This document shows positions 27,125 through 36,219 of a stretch of 64,000 nt of DNA, piece after piece; within the stretch, counting starts at the first letter, position 1; each line of letters opens with the position of its first letter. Under the pieces are notes generated by a model. That model searched no databases. It saw only the letters and a list, made by a program, of their open reading frames with translations, and was not told the DNA's origin. The stretch spans positions 124,001 through 188,000 of the forward strand of contig SFCQ01000004.1 in NCBI GenBank assembly GCA_004558525.1. The letters run 5' to 3'. Position numbers and translations under genes: made by a program. The DNA comes from Clostridiales bacterium (GTDB taxonomy: Bacteria; Bacillota; Clostridia; Christensenellales; CAG-138).

Positions 27125-28003
27125 ATGATAGATAAAAACAAAATAGATAAATGGAATTCTTTAACTTTCGGCCTTGTGCTTTCCGGCGGCGGCGCTAAGG
27201 GCGCGTATGAAGCGGGCGCCATAAAGGCCATGCAGGAGATGGACATAATGAACAGCGTATACGGCGTGAGCGGCACAAGCGTGGGCGCCCTTAATACGCT
27301 TGTATTCGCAATGGGCGACGTTAAGCTTATAGAGGAGCTTTGGGAGGGAATAGGGCTTATGACCGTTGCCGCGCCAAAGGTTATACAGGGCGAGGAAAAG
27401 GGAATAAGAGATATAGTTGAAAGGATGCATATAACCTCAAGAATACAGGGCAATGAGGAGCAGGCAATATTTACACAAAGCGCGCTGAGGGCGCTTATAC
27501 ACAAAAGCTGCGACTTTGATAAAATAAGAAGCTCAAGGGCAAAGCTTTATGCCTGCGCCTATGACATAAATGAAAAGCATGTAAAATACTTTGATCTTAA
27601 AAGCATGGATGACGAGGATATGATAGACGCCGTATTGAGCAGCGCGGCAATACCGCATGTTTACGACCCCGTTGTCATAGAAGGGCATAGGTATGCTGAC
27701 GGCGGAATAAACGACCCTGCCTACGGCGTTAAAAACAGCGACGTCACGCCCATAAAGCCGCTTCAGGACGAAGGGTATGACATAATACTGGTGATACATC
27801 TTAGGGAGCAGGAAGGCTTTGAGCTTGACCATATAGGCAATACAAGGCTTGTTCACATATATCCATCGCATCCGCTTGAGCAGATTAGGGGCTCCGGCAC
27901 GATGAACTTTACAAAGCAGGCCATAAAAGAAAAGTTCAATATGGGCTACAATGATATGTACATAGCTCTTGCAAAGCTGATGATGGAATATATAAGGAAA
28001 TAG
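27125..28003 (+). CDS. Patatin-like phospholipase
   Basis: 292 residues. Oxyanion hole SGGGAKGAYEAG near the N-terminus, nucleophile elbow GTSVG (serine of the Ser-Asp dyad), and the DGG motif carrying the aspartate (YADGGIND). Predicted lipid acyl hydrolase; no signal peptide. The start follows the preceding stop by 5 bp and the AAGGAG ribosome-binding site lies inside the upstream gene, so the two are probably translationally coupled. Confidence 0.92.
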   Translation: MIDKNKIDKWNSLTFGLVLSGGGAKGAYEAGAIKAMQEMDIMNSVYGVSGTSVGALNTLVFAMGDVKLIEELWEGIGLMTVAAPKVIQGEEKGIRDIVERMHITSRIQGNEEQAIFTQSALRALIHKSCDFDKIRSSRAKLYACAYDINEKHVKYFDLKSMDDEDMIDAVLSSAAIPHVYDPVVIEGHRYADGGINDPAYGVKNSDVTPIKPLQDEGYDIILVIHLREQEGFELDHIGNTRLVHIYPSHPLEQIRGSGTMNFTKQAIKEKFNMGYNDMYIALAKLMMEYIRK

Positions 28004-28032
28004 AAAAAGTGGCTGAGCCGCTTTCAGTCTGT

Positions 28033-28061
28033 CAAAAAAGTGGCTGGTCGCCACTTTTTTG
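28033..28061. terminator. GTGGC-family bidirectional terminator, copy 2
   Basis: AAAAAAGTGGC / GCCACTTTTTT arms, loop TGGTC, between convergent patatin gene and mnmE. The flank GTCTGTC...GAGCTTTTC resembles that of copies 4 and 5. A degenerate half (AAAAAGTGGCTGAGCCGCTTTC) lies 22 bp upstream. Confidence 0.85.
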
Positions 28062-28067
28062 AGCTTT

Positions 28068-29426
28068 TCATTTACCTACGCAGAATCTTGAAAATATCCT
28101 GTCTATAACGTCGCCGGTAACCTCTCTTCCGGTTATGGAGCCGAGAGAGTATAGGGCCGTGCGCACGTTTGAAGCCAAAATGTCTGCGCCGAGCGATATA
28201 TCCGCATCCTCAAGCGCGTCCCTTGCTTCCATCAATGCATGTATGTGCCTTGTATTGGTGACGAGCGCGCTTTCAGCCTCCTTTGATAAAAGCGAAGCTG
28301 CCAGCTTTTCTTTCAAAACATCAAGTCCTTCGCCTGTAAAGGAGCTTACCTTTATTGTGTCATAGCCCTTAAGCCCACCTTTTATGCTGAAATCGGGCCT
28401 GTCGCACTTTGTCAGCAATATGAGCCTTTTTTTAGCTGCCGTTTCACTTAAAATGGAATATGCTTCTTCCGATATATCTGCTGTGCCGTCTATTGCCACA
28501 AGTATTATGTCGGCGTTTTCGGCGGCTTTTTTTGCCCTGTTCACGCCTATTTTTTCCGCCTCGTCCATATGCCCCGTATCCCTTATTCCAGCCGTGTCTA
28601 TAAGCCTTACGGGCGCTCCGGCTATATCAATAGTTTCCTCTATAATATCCCTTGTTGTACCGGGGATGGCTGTTACTATGGCCCTGTCCGTTCCCATAAG
28701 CGCATTGAAAAGGCTTGATTTGCCGGCATTGGGCAGCCCAAGTATTGCCGCGGTTGCTCCGTCGCGGTATATACGTGCTGCCTCGCCGCCCCTTATCAGG
28801 CTATCAAGCCTTTTTATTACAGGCTCAAGCCTTTCAGGTACGAGGGGGAGGGTATCCTCCTCAAGCTCGTCGGGATAGTCAAGCGCCGCCTCTATTTCGC
28901 TCAATATGTCTATAAGCTGTTCCTCGATATCTCTTATACCCTTGCCAATGCTGCCTGCAAGCTGCTCCTCGGCAAGCTTTGCGCTTTGTATGGTGACCGC
29001 ACTTATAACGTCCATAACCGCCTCCGCCTGGCTGAGGTCCAGCTTTCCGTTCATAAAAGCGCGCTTTGTAAATTCTCCCGCTGCGGCTGGTTTGAGCATG
29101 CTTGACAGCGCGAGCAGAGTCCTTTCTACCGTTATCCTGCCGCCGTGTACATAAATCTCCGCCATATCCTCCCCAGTGTATGTATTAGGAGCCCTGAAAA
29201 GGCACGCCATGGCGGAATCGATTATTTCCGAGGTGGAGGGATCGATAACGTTCCCGTATGTCATTTTCCTTACTTCAAGGCCGCTTGCAGCTTTGCCCGC
29301 TTTGGCGGACGCAGGAACGAATATTCTGTTTATTGCCGCTTCAGCTTCGCTTCCGGTTATGCGTATTACGGCTATGGCTCCGCCTACCGGCGTAGACAGG
29401 GCGTAAACGGTATCATCTTTTATCAT
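28068..29426 (-). CDS. mnmE: tRNA modification GTPase MnmE
   Basis: 452 residues. N-terminal folate-binding domain (1-118), helical domain, and an inserted GTPase domain with G1 GLPNAGKS (230-237), DTAGI and TKCD. The last residues are FCVGK, the catalytic C-terminal motif with its essential Cys. With MnmG it modifies U34 of some tRNAs; mnmG, often next to it, is not in this window. Overlaps the end of the cca gene by 14 bp. Confidence 0.97.
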   Translation of the reverse strand: MIKDDTVYALSTPVGGAIAVIRITGSEAEAAINRIFVPASAKAGKAASGLEVRKMTYGNVIDPSTSEIIDSAMACLFRAPNTYTGEDMAEIYVHGGRITVERTLLALSSMLKPAAAGEFTKRAFMNGKLDLSQAEAVMDVISAVTIQSAKLAEEQLAGSIGKGIRDIEEQLIDILSEIEAALDYPDELEEDTLPLVPERLEPVIKRLDSLIRGGEAARIYRDGATAAILGLPNAGKSSLFNALMGTDRAIVTAIPGTTRDIIEETIDIAGAPVRLIDTAGIRDTGHMDEAEKIGVNRAKKAAENADIILVAIDGTADISEEAYSILSETAAKKRLILLTKCDRPDFSIKGGLKGYDTIKVSSFTGEGLDVLKEKLAASLLSKEAESALVTNTRHIHALMEARDALEDADISLGADILASNVRTALYSLGSITGREVTGDVIDRIFSRFCVGK

Positions 29427-30810
29427 CTTTTGTGCTGCCCCTTCCTATATCCCTGGCTATTTTTTCAAGCGTACAGCTATTGTTATCCTGCGGCTTGCAT
29501 GCGCAGTGAAGAAGAAGCTTCCGCTTTACTTCGCCTACGCGCCTGCATGGCTTAATATCGAGCCAGCGGCATATATCCTCGCCCGTGCAGTTGAGCTGCT
29601 TTTCAGTAAAGGGGGCGTTGTCAGACTCCATATCGGATAATATGCTCTTCCATCTTTCGGCGGTATCCACTTTTCCAAGCTCTATGCCGCTGCCGTGAAC
29701 GTCCGCCTCGCGCACAAGTATAAGCTCTTCTGCAAAAGCCTTGCCCCATGTTACAAAGCGCTTTTTTATAGACCTTGGCCTCGCTTCGCCCTTAAGATCA
29801 TACATATGATATCTTACAAGCTGCACGATATGGTTTTTAAGCGCTGCCGGCGCCTTCATCCGCGTTAAAAAGCTTTCCGCAATAGAGGCGGAGTACATCT
29901 CATGCCCGTGCATGGAATTATGATGATAGAAGGCCGACGCCTTTCCGGTATCGTGAAGCAGCATGGCAAGCCTTATCTCAAGCTTTGGATAAGAGCATGC
30001 GCACGCCTGCAGGCAATGCTCCATCACCTCATATTTGTGATAATCCCTGCGCTGCTTCAAGCCGTCGCACAGCTTAAGCTCAGGCAGTATAACCTCTATC
30101 ACGCCGCAGCTATCAAGAAGATGTAGCCCGTAAAGCAGGCTTTCCCTGCCCATATTATAACAGGTATCGGCCATTAGCAGCTTGCAAAGCTCTAAAAATA
30201 TCCTTTCCGCAGCTATGTCCTTTAAGCCGGCTCTGTTATTATATGCGGCACAAACCGTTGCCTCGTCCGCAGTGAAGCCAAGCTGCGCCGCAAAGCGCGC
30301 AAGGCGCATTATCCTTACGCCGTCGTCCCTCATTATCGTATTTGGATCCTCTGACGTGGCCCGAAGCACTTTTTTGCCGATATCGTCGATACCGCCTGTT
30401 GGGTCTATCAGCTTGTTCGCCAGAATATCAAAGTATATCGCGTTTACGGTAAAGTCCCGCCTGAAAGCGTCCTGCTCTATATTTGCGCCAAAGCTGACCT
30501 CTGTTGGCCTGTGGCTGCCGGTAGAATCGTATTTTTCGGTCCTGAAGCAGGCGTATTCAAAGCTTTGACCATCCGTTTTTATATCGAGCGTGCCGAATGA
30601 AGCCCCTTTTTGCCTGCATTCTATAGAAGCAGATGAGAGAATGCTTTCAACCGCGTCTATGGGAAGAGTTGAGCATATGTCTATATCTTTAACAGGCAGG
30701 CCCAAAAGGCTGTTTCGCACCATTCCGCCGACGCAATAAAGAGTTGCTCCGTTTTTATCAAATAACTTAGCCAGCCTCAGCAAGGCCGCGCTTATATTGA
30801 GTTCTGCCAT
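29413..30810 (-). CDS. cca: CCA tRNA nucleotidyltransferase with HD domain
   Basis: 465 residues. Class II nucleotidyltransferase head (GGMVRNSLLGLPVKDIDICSTL carries the catalytic aspartates), followed by the tRNA-binding neck and body, and an HD phosphohydrolase-like domain (MLLHDTGKASAF). It adds or repairs the 3' CCA end. All five tRNA genes in the window already encode CCA, so repair may be its main job for those. Directly upstream of mnmE. Confidence 0.92.
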   Translation of the reverse strand: MAELNISAALLRLAKLFDKNGATLYCVGGMVRNSLLGLPVKDIDICSTLPIDAVESILSSASIECRQKGASFGTLDIKTDGQSFEYACFRTEKYDSTGSHRPTEVSFGANIEQDAFRRDFTVNAIYFDILANKLIDPTGGIDDIGKKVLRATSEDPNTIMRDDGVRIMRLARFAAQLGFTADEATVCAAYNNRAGLKDIAAERIFLELCKLLMADTCYNMGRESLLYGLHLLDSCGVIEVILPELKLCDGLKQRRDYHKYEVMEHCLQACACSYPKLEIRLAMLLHDTGKASAFYHHNSMHGHEMYSASIAESFLTRMKAPAALKNHIVQLVRYHMYDLKGEARPRSIKKRFVTWGKAFAEELILVREADVHGSGIELGKVDTAERWKSILSDMESDNAPFTEKQLNCTGEDICRWLDIKPCRRVGEVKRKLLLHCACKPQDNNSCTLEKIARDIGRGSTKDDKR

Positions 30811-30844
30811 AAAAACCCCTTTGTGTATAGCTTATATAATTATT

Positions 30845-30930
30845 CTACCATCAGCTGACAATGGTATACAAGACCTAAAGGCCGGCTTTGGGACGCTTCT
30901 GCGTTCTTCTCGCTTGAATTACCTGCAGCT
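30845..30930 (-). repeat. Partial copy of the 277-bp inverted-repeat element
   Basis: About 80 bp matching one end of the element at 38313-38589: TACCATCAG..., then AAAGGCCGGCTTTGGGACG, TTCTGCGTTC and GCTTGAATTACCT. The match stops near 30930 and the other end is missing, so this is a truncated relic. It lies upstream of cca in the cca-murG divergent gap; the remaining gap (30930-31053) shows only the ribosome-binding region of murG. Confidence 0.8.
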
Positions 30931-31053
30931 TTAATTGAATTATAATAGCAGCATAACGCCAAATATTGCGGCAAGGGGAAGCAAATGATATACTTATGCT
31001 GCCGAAAGGCATATTATGTATTGAAACAATACTTTTTTCCGAAAGGCGAAAGC

Positions 31054-32148
31054 ATGACTAAGACTATCGTATTCACCGGCGGCGGAAGCGCCGGCCACGT
31101 TACGCCGAATATGGCGCTTTTTCCACAGCTTTTGAGCGAGGGCTACGACATACATTATATAGGCACCGAAAACGGCATAGAAAAAAGCCTTATAGAAAAC
31201 ATGGAGGGCATAACTTACCATAGCGTGAGCGCCGATAAGCTGAGAAGGTATTTTTCGCTTAAGACCCTGAAAATGCCCTTTGAGGTGATAAAGGGCATAA
31301 ACCAGGCGACGAGGATAATAAAAAATCTAAGACCGGACGTTGTGTTTTCAAAGGGAGGCTATGTGAGCGTGCCTGTCGTAATAGCGGCAAAGAATTGTAA
31401 AGTGCCGGTAGTTACGCACGAAAGCGACTACACGCCGGGGCTTGCAAACAGGATAAGCGCGCGCTATGCGGATAAGATATGCGTAACGTTTGAGGATACG
31501 CTCCAATATGTTGGAAAAAAGGGAATACACACAGGCACGCCCATAAGGCCTCAGCTGTATAGGGGCAACAAGCAGAAGGGGCTTGAGTTTTTAGGCTTTG
31601 ACGATAAGAAGCCCGTGCTTATGATAATGGGCGGGAGTCTTGGCGCGGCGGCTGTGAACGACGCTGTAAGGGGAGCGCTGGATAAGCTTGAGAGGACGTT
31701 TGACATAGTGCATCTTTGCGGAAAGGGCAAGCTTATGTCAGAGCTTGATTCATGCAGCTACAGGCAGTTTGAATACATATCAAAAGAGCTGCCGGACGTT
31801 TTTGCCGCGACTGATATAGTTATAAGCAGGGCAGGAGCGAACGCCGTGTTTGAGCTGCTCGCGCTGTGCAAGCCTATGCTTTTAGTGCCGCTGCCGCTGA
31901 GCGCCAGCAGGGGAGACCAGATACAGAATGCGGGCTATTTTTCAAGAAAGGGCTACGCCATGGTGCTTGAACAGGAGAAGATGACCCCGCAGACGCTGCT
32001 TGACGCGGTGAACGACCTATATGACAGGCGGCTTTCGTTTATATCCACAATGAGTGCAGAACCCACCGCCGACGGCACTGACGAGGTGCTTGACGTGATA
32101 AGAAAAGAAGCAAAAGAGCATGAAAGCAGCAAAAGGGAAGGTAAATAA
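31054..32148 (+). CDS. murG: UDP-GlcNAc:undecaprenyl-PP-MurNAc-peptide GlcNAc transferase
   Basis: 364 residues from the ATG at 31054; an in-frame start 69 bases earlier would add a non-conserved tail. Glycine-rich GGGSAGHVTPN (N-domain, lipid I and membrane side) and the C-terminal UDP-GlcNAc region with GGSLGA and ISRAGANAVFELL are GT28/MurG motifs. It makes lipid II at the inner face of the membrane. It lies outside a division/cell-wall cluster, so it could be a second MurG-type enzyme. Overlaps the methyltransferase start by 1 bp. Confidence 0.88.
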   Translation: MTKTIVFTGGGSAGHVTPNMALFPQLLSEGYDIHYIGTENGIEKSLIENMEGITYHSVSADKLRRYFSLKTLKMPFEVIKGINQATRIIKNLRPDVVFSKGGYVSVPVVIAAKNCKVPVVTHESDYTPGLANRISARYADKICVTFEDTLQYVGKKGIHTGTPIRPQLYRGNKQKGLEFLGFDDKKPVLMIMGGSLGAAAVNDAVRGALDKLERTFDIVHLCGKGKLMSELDSCSYRQFEYISKELPDVFAATDIVISRAGANAVFELLALCKPMLLVPLPLSASRGDQIQNAGYFSRKGYAMVLEQEKMTPQTLLDAVNDLYDRRLSFISTMSAEPTADGTDEVLDVIRKEAKEHESSKREGK

Positions 32149-33707
32149 TGATACACATGAGCCGCGAAAGGGTCATAAAAGCGCTTAGTGAGCCTAACGG
32201 ACCCGAGAAGCTTGTTTCAAAGGCAGATCAGGCGATTGAGCCGGCATGGGAGCTGTTTATTAAAGAAAACAACGCCCAGGCATGCTCCTTTTTGGCAAGG
32301 CTGGCAAAGCAGAAAAAGTACAGGCAGATGATAGAAAACAAGCTCAGCCGCGGCAGGAGCGAGCTGTATGCCGCCCTTGAAAGCGGCGACGCTAAGCTGA
32401 GAAAAAACGCGGCAAGGCTGATAGGCGCGCTTTCAGCGCCGTGCGATGCGGACAAGCTTATAGAGGCTCTTGAAAAGGAGCATACCAGATTCGTCAGGCC
32501 GAGCATCATACTTGCACTCGGCTCTGCAGGAGGAGACAGGGCTAAAAGCTATTTAGCTTCATATAAGGTAGCCGCACCCGGGGACGAAAGCGAAAAAAGG
32601 CACTTTGCGGACGAAACGGAAGCGCTTATGACGGCAAAAAGAAGGCTCGCTTCATTGCCAAAGCATGAGTTTGCGGGGCTTAAAACCGAATATGAGTTTG
32701 AATTGCGCGCTCCTGACAGGCTTGTAGGCTCGCTTTTATATGATATAGAAGAAAGCGCGCTTGATGAAGCCGACATAATTGGCCACAGGGGCAACTGCGT
32801 TTTTGTAAAAACAAAGGCCGTCCAAGAGCTGTTGAAGCTAAGGAGCATGTCGGCCATGCTCATGCCCGTTGCGGCCAAAGCCGATATAACAAAGCCTGCT
32901 GCGCTGTTATACTGCCGAAGGTTTATAAAGGACTTCTTTGCCGATTCATGCTCAGGACTGCCTCCCTATGGCTACAGGATAGAGATAAAGGGCGAAAATG
33001 TGGACAGGGCGGCCATATCAAAGGCTATGGCGGCCGTGATAGACTCAGACGAAGTAGTCAATTCGCCCTCGGATTACGAAATCGAGCTGATAGCCGAGTT
33101 TGGAAAAAAGGACAAGAATACAGCGGACATATACGCAAGGCCTACGGTTTTTGCCGATAAGCGCTTTGAATACAGGGTGGGCGCCCTGCCCGCAAGCATA
33201 CATCCCGCCACCGCGGCGGCCGTGCTAAGATACGCTATAGAGCATATGAAGGTCAACGCAAGGGTGCTCGACCCATGCTGCGGCAGCAGCACCCTTTTGA
33301 TAGAAAGGGAGAAGCTTGCGCCCGTATCAAGCTCGACAGGAGTGGATATTGCGCATAAGGCCATAGACATTGCCAGAATGAACGCCGAAAGAGCAGGCTC
33401 AAGCGCAAAGTTTATTTGCAACGACATGCTGCGCTTTGAAGCGAAAAGACCGTATGACGAGGTGATAGCCAATCTGCCCTTCGGCAACAGGGTAGGCACG
33501 CATCAGGCTAACGAAAAGCTGTATGCCGGACTGCTTGATAAGCTTCCGCAATGGCTGAATGAAGATGGAGTGGCGATACTGTATACAATGGAGTTTACAT
33601 TGCTAAAAAAGCTTATCAGGGAAAGGCCGGGACTTAAGCTGGTAACCGAAACAAGGACGGAGGCAGGCGGCCTTATGCCGGGGATATTTATAATTAAGCT
33701 GAAGTAG
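32148..33707 (+). CDS. THUMP/UPF0020-type RNA methyltransferase with helical-repeat N-terminus
   Basis: 519 residues. Residues 1-150 look like HEAT-type helical repeats (MIENKLSRGRSELYAALESGDAKLRKNAARLIGAL). The middle resembles a THUMP-like RNA-binding region. The C-terminal Rossmann domain has SAM motif VLDPCCGSSTLLIE (about 371-384) and motif IV NLPFG (about 442), like Trm14/RlmKL-type N2-guanine or related methylases. No DNA target-recognition domain is seen. The repeat-plus-methylase arrangement is unusual. Coupled to murG by a 1-bp overlap. Confidence 0.8.
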   Translation: MIHMSRERVIKALSEPNGPEKLVSKADQAIEPAWELFIKENNAQACSFLARLAKQKKYRQMIENKLSRGRSELYAALESGDAKLRKNAARLIGALSAPCDADKLIEALEKEHTRFVRPSIILALGSAGGDRAKSYLASYKVAAPGDESEKRHFADETEALMTAKRRLASLPKHEFAGLKTEYEFELRAPDRLVGSLLYDIEESALDEADIIGHRGNCVFVKTKAVQELLKLRSMSAMLMPVAAKADITKPAALLYCRRFIKDFFADSCSGLPPYGYRIEIKGENVDRAAISKAMAAVIDSDEVVNSPSDYEIELIAEFGKKDKNTADIYARPTVFADKRFEYRVGALPASIHPATAAAVLRYAIEHMKVNARVLDPCCGSSTLLIEREKLAPVSSSTGVDIAHKAIDIARMNAERAGSSAKFICNDMLRFEAKRPYDEVIANLPFGNRVGTHQANEKLYAGLLDKLPQWLNEDGVAILYTMEFTLLKKLIRERPGLKLVTETRTEAGGLMPGIFIIKLK

Positions 33708-33711
33708 CAGA

Positions 33712-33727
33712 TGTTTCACGTGAAACA
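33712..33727. promoter_or_regulatory. parS: parS centromere site 1
   Basis: TGTTTCACGTGAAACA, a perfect 16-bp palindrome identical to the Firmicutes parS consensus. It lies 5 bp after the methyltransferase gene and about 0.9 kb from parB. ParB-CTP is expected to load here and slide to form the segregation complex. Confidence 0.92.
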
Positions 33728-33739
33728 ATGGGGGAGAGT

Positions 33740-34164
33740 ATGAAGCTTTGTTTGATAGGCTGCTCCGGCACGGGAAAACGCACATGGCGAACAGGCTCGA
33801 AAGCGCGCCTGGGCTGAAGCATATCGATCTTGACGGCACATTCCGGGACAATACCGCGCCCCGCTATTCAAAATAGAGAGATCCCGAATAAAAGGCGGGG
33901 CTGCTGAGCGATGCCGTAAAGGACGATAAATGGATAACGGAGGGAGCTTACTACGCATGGCTTGACGAAGCTTTTGAAAAGACAGATAGAATATGCATAC
34001 TTGACATACCCAAAGGGGTTTACCTAAGCAGGACAATAAAAAGATTTATAACGTGAAAGCTTGAGAAGTACGAAGCTGAAAACAAGGTATACGAGCTTAA
34101 AAGCAAGGACAGCGTAAACAGCGAAACAGAGGACATCATCAAAGCCTGTGCGGAGGAGATACAA
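33740..34164 (+). pseudogene. Decayed P-loop (adenylate-kinase-like) gene
   Basis: Reads MKLCLIGCSGTGK from the ATG at 33740, then shifts frame because one A is missing in the run at 33774-33777 relative to a normal GxxGxGKT loop. Continued in the restored frame the protein resembles small topology-modulation/adenylate-kinase-like nucleotide kinases, including HIDLDG and WITEGAYYAW, but carries in-frame stops near 33876, 33888 and 34054. One frameshift plus three stops in 425 bp mark a dead gene. The 3' end is uncertain because it runs into the next gene's ribosome-binding site. Confidence 0.75.
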
Positions 34165-34165
34165 T

Positions 34166-34531
34166 ATGAAATTACGATGCGTAATAGCGCTGAGATTCTT
34201 CAAGGATACAAAATGCTTCGGCCCCGGCATAGCCGAGCTTATTGAGGGGATAGAGGAGCTTAAGTCGTTAAGGGCGTCAGCTAAAAGGATGGGCATGGCA
34301 TATTCAAAGGCATGGCGAATAGTGCATGAGTGTGAGGAAAAGCTCGGCTTCAAGCTGCTGACCCTGTCGACAGGCGGAAAAAACGGCGGAGGGGCAGAGG
34401 TGACTGAAGAAGGTAAAAAGCTGCTTACAAGATACAGAGAGATGGAGAAGGCCCTGAACGAGACGGCGGAGATAATGCTTAAAAGCTGGGAAAAAGAAGA
34501 TAATGAAGCAGGGGGGCAGCAAGCCCCGTAA
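34166..34531 (+). CDS. ModE-type winged helix-turn-helix protein
   Basis: 121 residues from ATG 34166 (GGAGGAG ribosome-binding site; an earlier ATG adds six residues before that site). It matches the N-terminal DNA-binding domain of ModE: GPGIAELIEGIEELKSLRASAKRMGMAYSKAWRIVHECEEKLG, then the wing LLTLSTGGKNGGGAEVTEEG. The molybdate-binding TOBE/MOP domains are missing, so any ligand sensing is unproven. A molybdenum enzyme (xdhABC) is encoded 16 kb away. Confidence 0.85.
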   Translation: MKLRCVIALRFFKDTKCFGPGIAELIEGIEELKSLRASAKRMGMAYSKAWRIVHECEEKLGFKLLTLSTGGKNGGGAEVTEEGKKLLTRYREMEKALNETAEIMLKSWEKEDNEAGGQQAP

Positions 34532-34569
34532 TAATAGAAAAAGTGGCGGCCAGCCACTTTTTCTATTAT
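34531..34569. terminator. GTGGC-family bidirectional terminator, copy 3
   Basis: The longest copy: the palindrome extends from the GTGGC core through A/T runs to ATAATAG / CTATTAT ends, 39 bp in all, between convergent modE-type gene and parB. Confidence 0.88.
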
Positions 34570-34590
34570 GAACAGATGCTTTTACTGGGC

Positions 34591-35454
34591 TTACATTTTC
34601 ATGAGAGCTTCGTAAAGGCCTTCAAGCCCGTCCCTTGTGTAATACTCTATGGTGATCCTGCCTTTTTTTTCGCTGCCTTCTATGGTAACCTTTGTGCCGA
34701 GATGCTCGCGCAGGCGCTCCTGTGCGATGTACATATCGTTGGTCTGCCTGATGTGCTTCTTCTTCGCTTCCTTTTCTATTTCTGCAAGCTCAGGATTTGC
34801 TATCTTGGCGGCTTTGCGCTCCACCTCGCGCACGGACCAGCCGTTTATTGCGGCGTCGTTAGCTAAGCGCAGCGCGGCAGGCTCGTCCTTTATTCCTGCA
34901 AGCACCCTTCCGTGGCCGGCGCTGAGCTTGCCTTCCTTTACCATGGTCTGCACACTGTCCGGCAGGTTCAATAGCCTCAGGCTGTTCGCTATTGCCGGAC
35001 GGCTCTTGCTCAATCTTGAGGAAACCTCCTCCTGTGTCAGGTCGTGCTGCTGCATGAGGAAGCGTATTGCCGCGGCCTCCTCTATTGGGTTGAGGCTCTC
35101 CCTTTGCAGGTTTTCAACAAGCGCTATCTCCTGTATCTCGGCGTCGTCAAACTGCTTCACTATTACAGGCACCTTTGTAAAGCCCGCTATCCTTGCCGCC
35201 CTGTAGCGGCGCTCGCCTGCAACAATGGTGTATCTTTCGCCGTTTTGGTGCACTATTATCGGCTGCACCATTCCGTGCCGCTTTAAGCTTTCGGCAAGCT
35301 CGTTAAGCCTGTCCTCATCAAATGTTTTTCTCGGCTGGTCGGCATTGGTATCTATAAGATAGATATCCGCCTGTATCACCCCTTCCGGCGGCGTTGCGGA
35401 AAAGTCGCCAAGCAGCGCGTCAAGCCCGCGCCCGAGTCCCTTTTTCATTGCCAT
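34591..35454 (-). CDS. parB: Chromosome partition protein ParB/Spo0J
   Basis: 287 residues. CTP-binding ParB/Srx-type N-terminal domain with GERRYRAARIAG, central helix-turn-helix (LTQEEVSSRLSKSRPAIANSLRLLNLP) that reads parS, and C-terminal dimerisation domain. Three bp downstream of parA. Two perfect parS sites flank the parAB-GNAT block (33712 and 36890). Confidence 0.97.
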   Translation of the reverse strand: MAMKKGLGRGLDALLGDFSATPPEGVIQADIYLIDTNADQPRKTFDEDRLNELAESLKRHGMVQPIIVHQNGERYTIVAGERRYRAARIAGFTKVPVIVKQFDDAEIQEIALVENLQRESLNPIEEAAAIRFLMQQHDLTQEEVSSRLSKSRPAIANSLRLLNLPDSVQTMVKEGKLSAGHGRVLAGIKDEPAALRLANDAAINGWSVREVERKAAKIANPELAEIEKEAKKKHIRQTNDMYIAQERLREHLGTKVTIEGSEKKGRITIEYYTRDGLEGLYEALMKM

Positions 35455-35457
35455 AGC

Positions 35458-36219
35458 CTACTCCTTCCCAACAAGCTCGCGTGCGAGCGATTCATATGCC
35501 TTTGCGCCCACGCTCTTCGGGTCATATTTGTTTATCGGCATGCCGAAGCTGGGCGCCTCGCCAAGCCTTACGGAGCGCGGTATTATCGTGTTATACACCT
35601 TGTTCTTAAAAAACTTTTTGACTTCAACAACTACCTGCTCGGATAGATTGGTGCGCGCATCAAACATGGTAAGCACAACGCCTTCAACGGCTAACCTGCT
35701 GTTAAGATGCGTCCTTACGAGCTTTACCGTATTCATAAGGTCGCTAAGGCCCTCAAGCGCATAGTATTCGCACTGTATTGGCGCAAGCAGTGTATCCGCA
35801 GCGGTAAGCGCGTTTATGGTGAGCAGGCCTAAGGAGGGCGGGCAGTCTATAAAGATATAGTCATAGCTCTTGCGCACCTTGTCAAGAGCCCTTTTTAACA
35901 CGGTCTCCCTTGCAAGAGTGTTGACAAGCTCTACCTCCGCGCCGGAAAGCTCCTTCCTTGCGCACAGAAGCTCAAGATTCTCGGTAGGCGTAGGCACTAT
36001 CGCTTCGGCAACGCCAACGCCGTTGATAAGCACATCGTATACGCTGTGCTCCGGCTCATCCTTGTTAACGCCAAGGCCGCTGGTGCAGTTGCCCTGCGGG
36101 TCTATATCCACGCAAAGCACCTTTTTGCCTAAAGCGGCAACGCATGCTGAAAGGTTTACCGTTGTGGTCGTCTTTCCCACGCCGCCCTTTTGGTTAGCTA
36201 TAGCTATTATCTTGGACAT
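35458..36219 (-). CDS. parA: Chromosome partition ATPase ParA/Soj
   Basis: 253 residues with the deviant Walker A KGGVGKTTT (about 11-19), IDCPPSLGLLTINAL and the usual short C-terminal domain. It dynamically binds DNA, interacts with ParB, and in Bacillus also tunes DnaA. The start lies inside the end of the GNAT gene (13-bp overlap). Confidence 0.97.
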   Translation of the reverse strand: MSKIIAIANQKGGVGKTTTTVNLSACVAALGKKVLCVDIDPQGNCTSGLGVNKDEPEHSVYDVLINGVGVAEAIVPTPTENLELLCARKELSGAEVELVNTLARETVLKRALDKVRKSYDYIFIDCPPSLGLLTINALTAADTLLAPIQCEYYALEGLSDLMNTVKLVRTHLNSRLAVEGVVLTMFDARTNLSEQVVVEVKKFFKNKVYNTIIPRSVRLGEAPSFGMPINKYDPKSVGAKAYESLARELVGKE

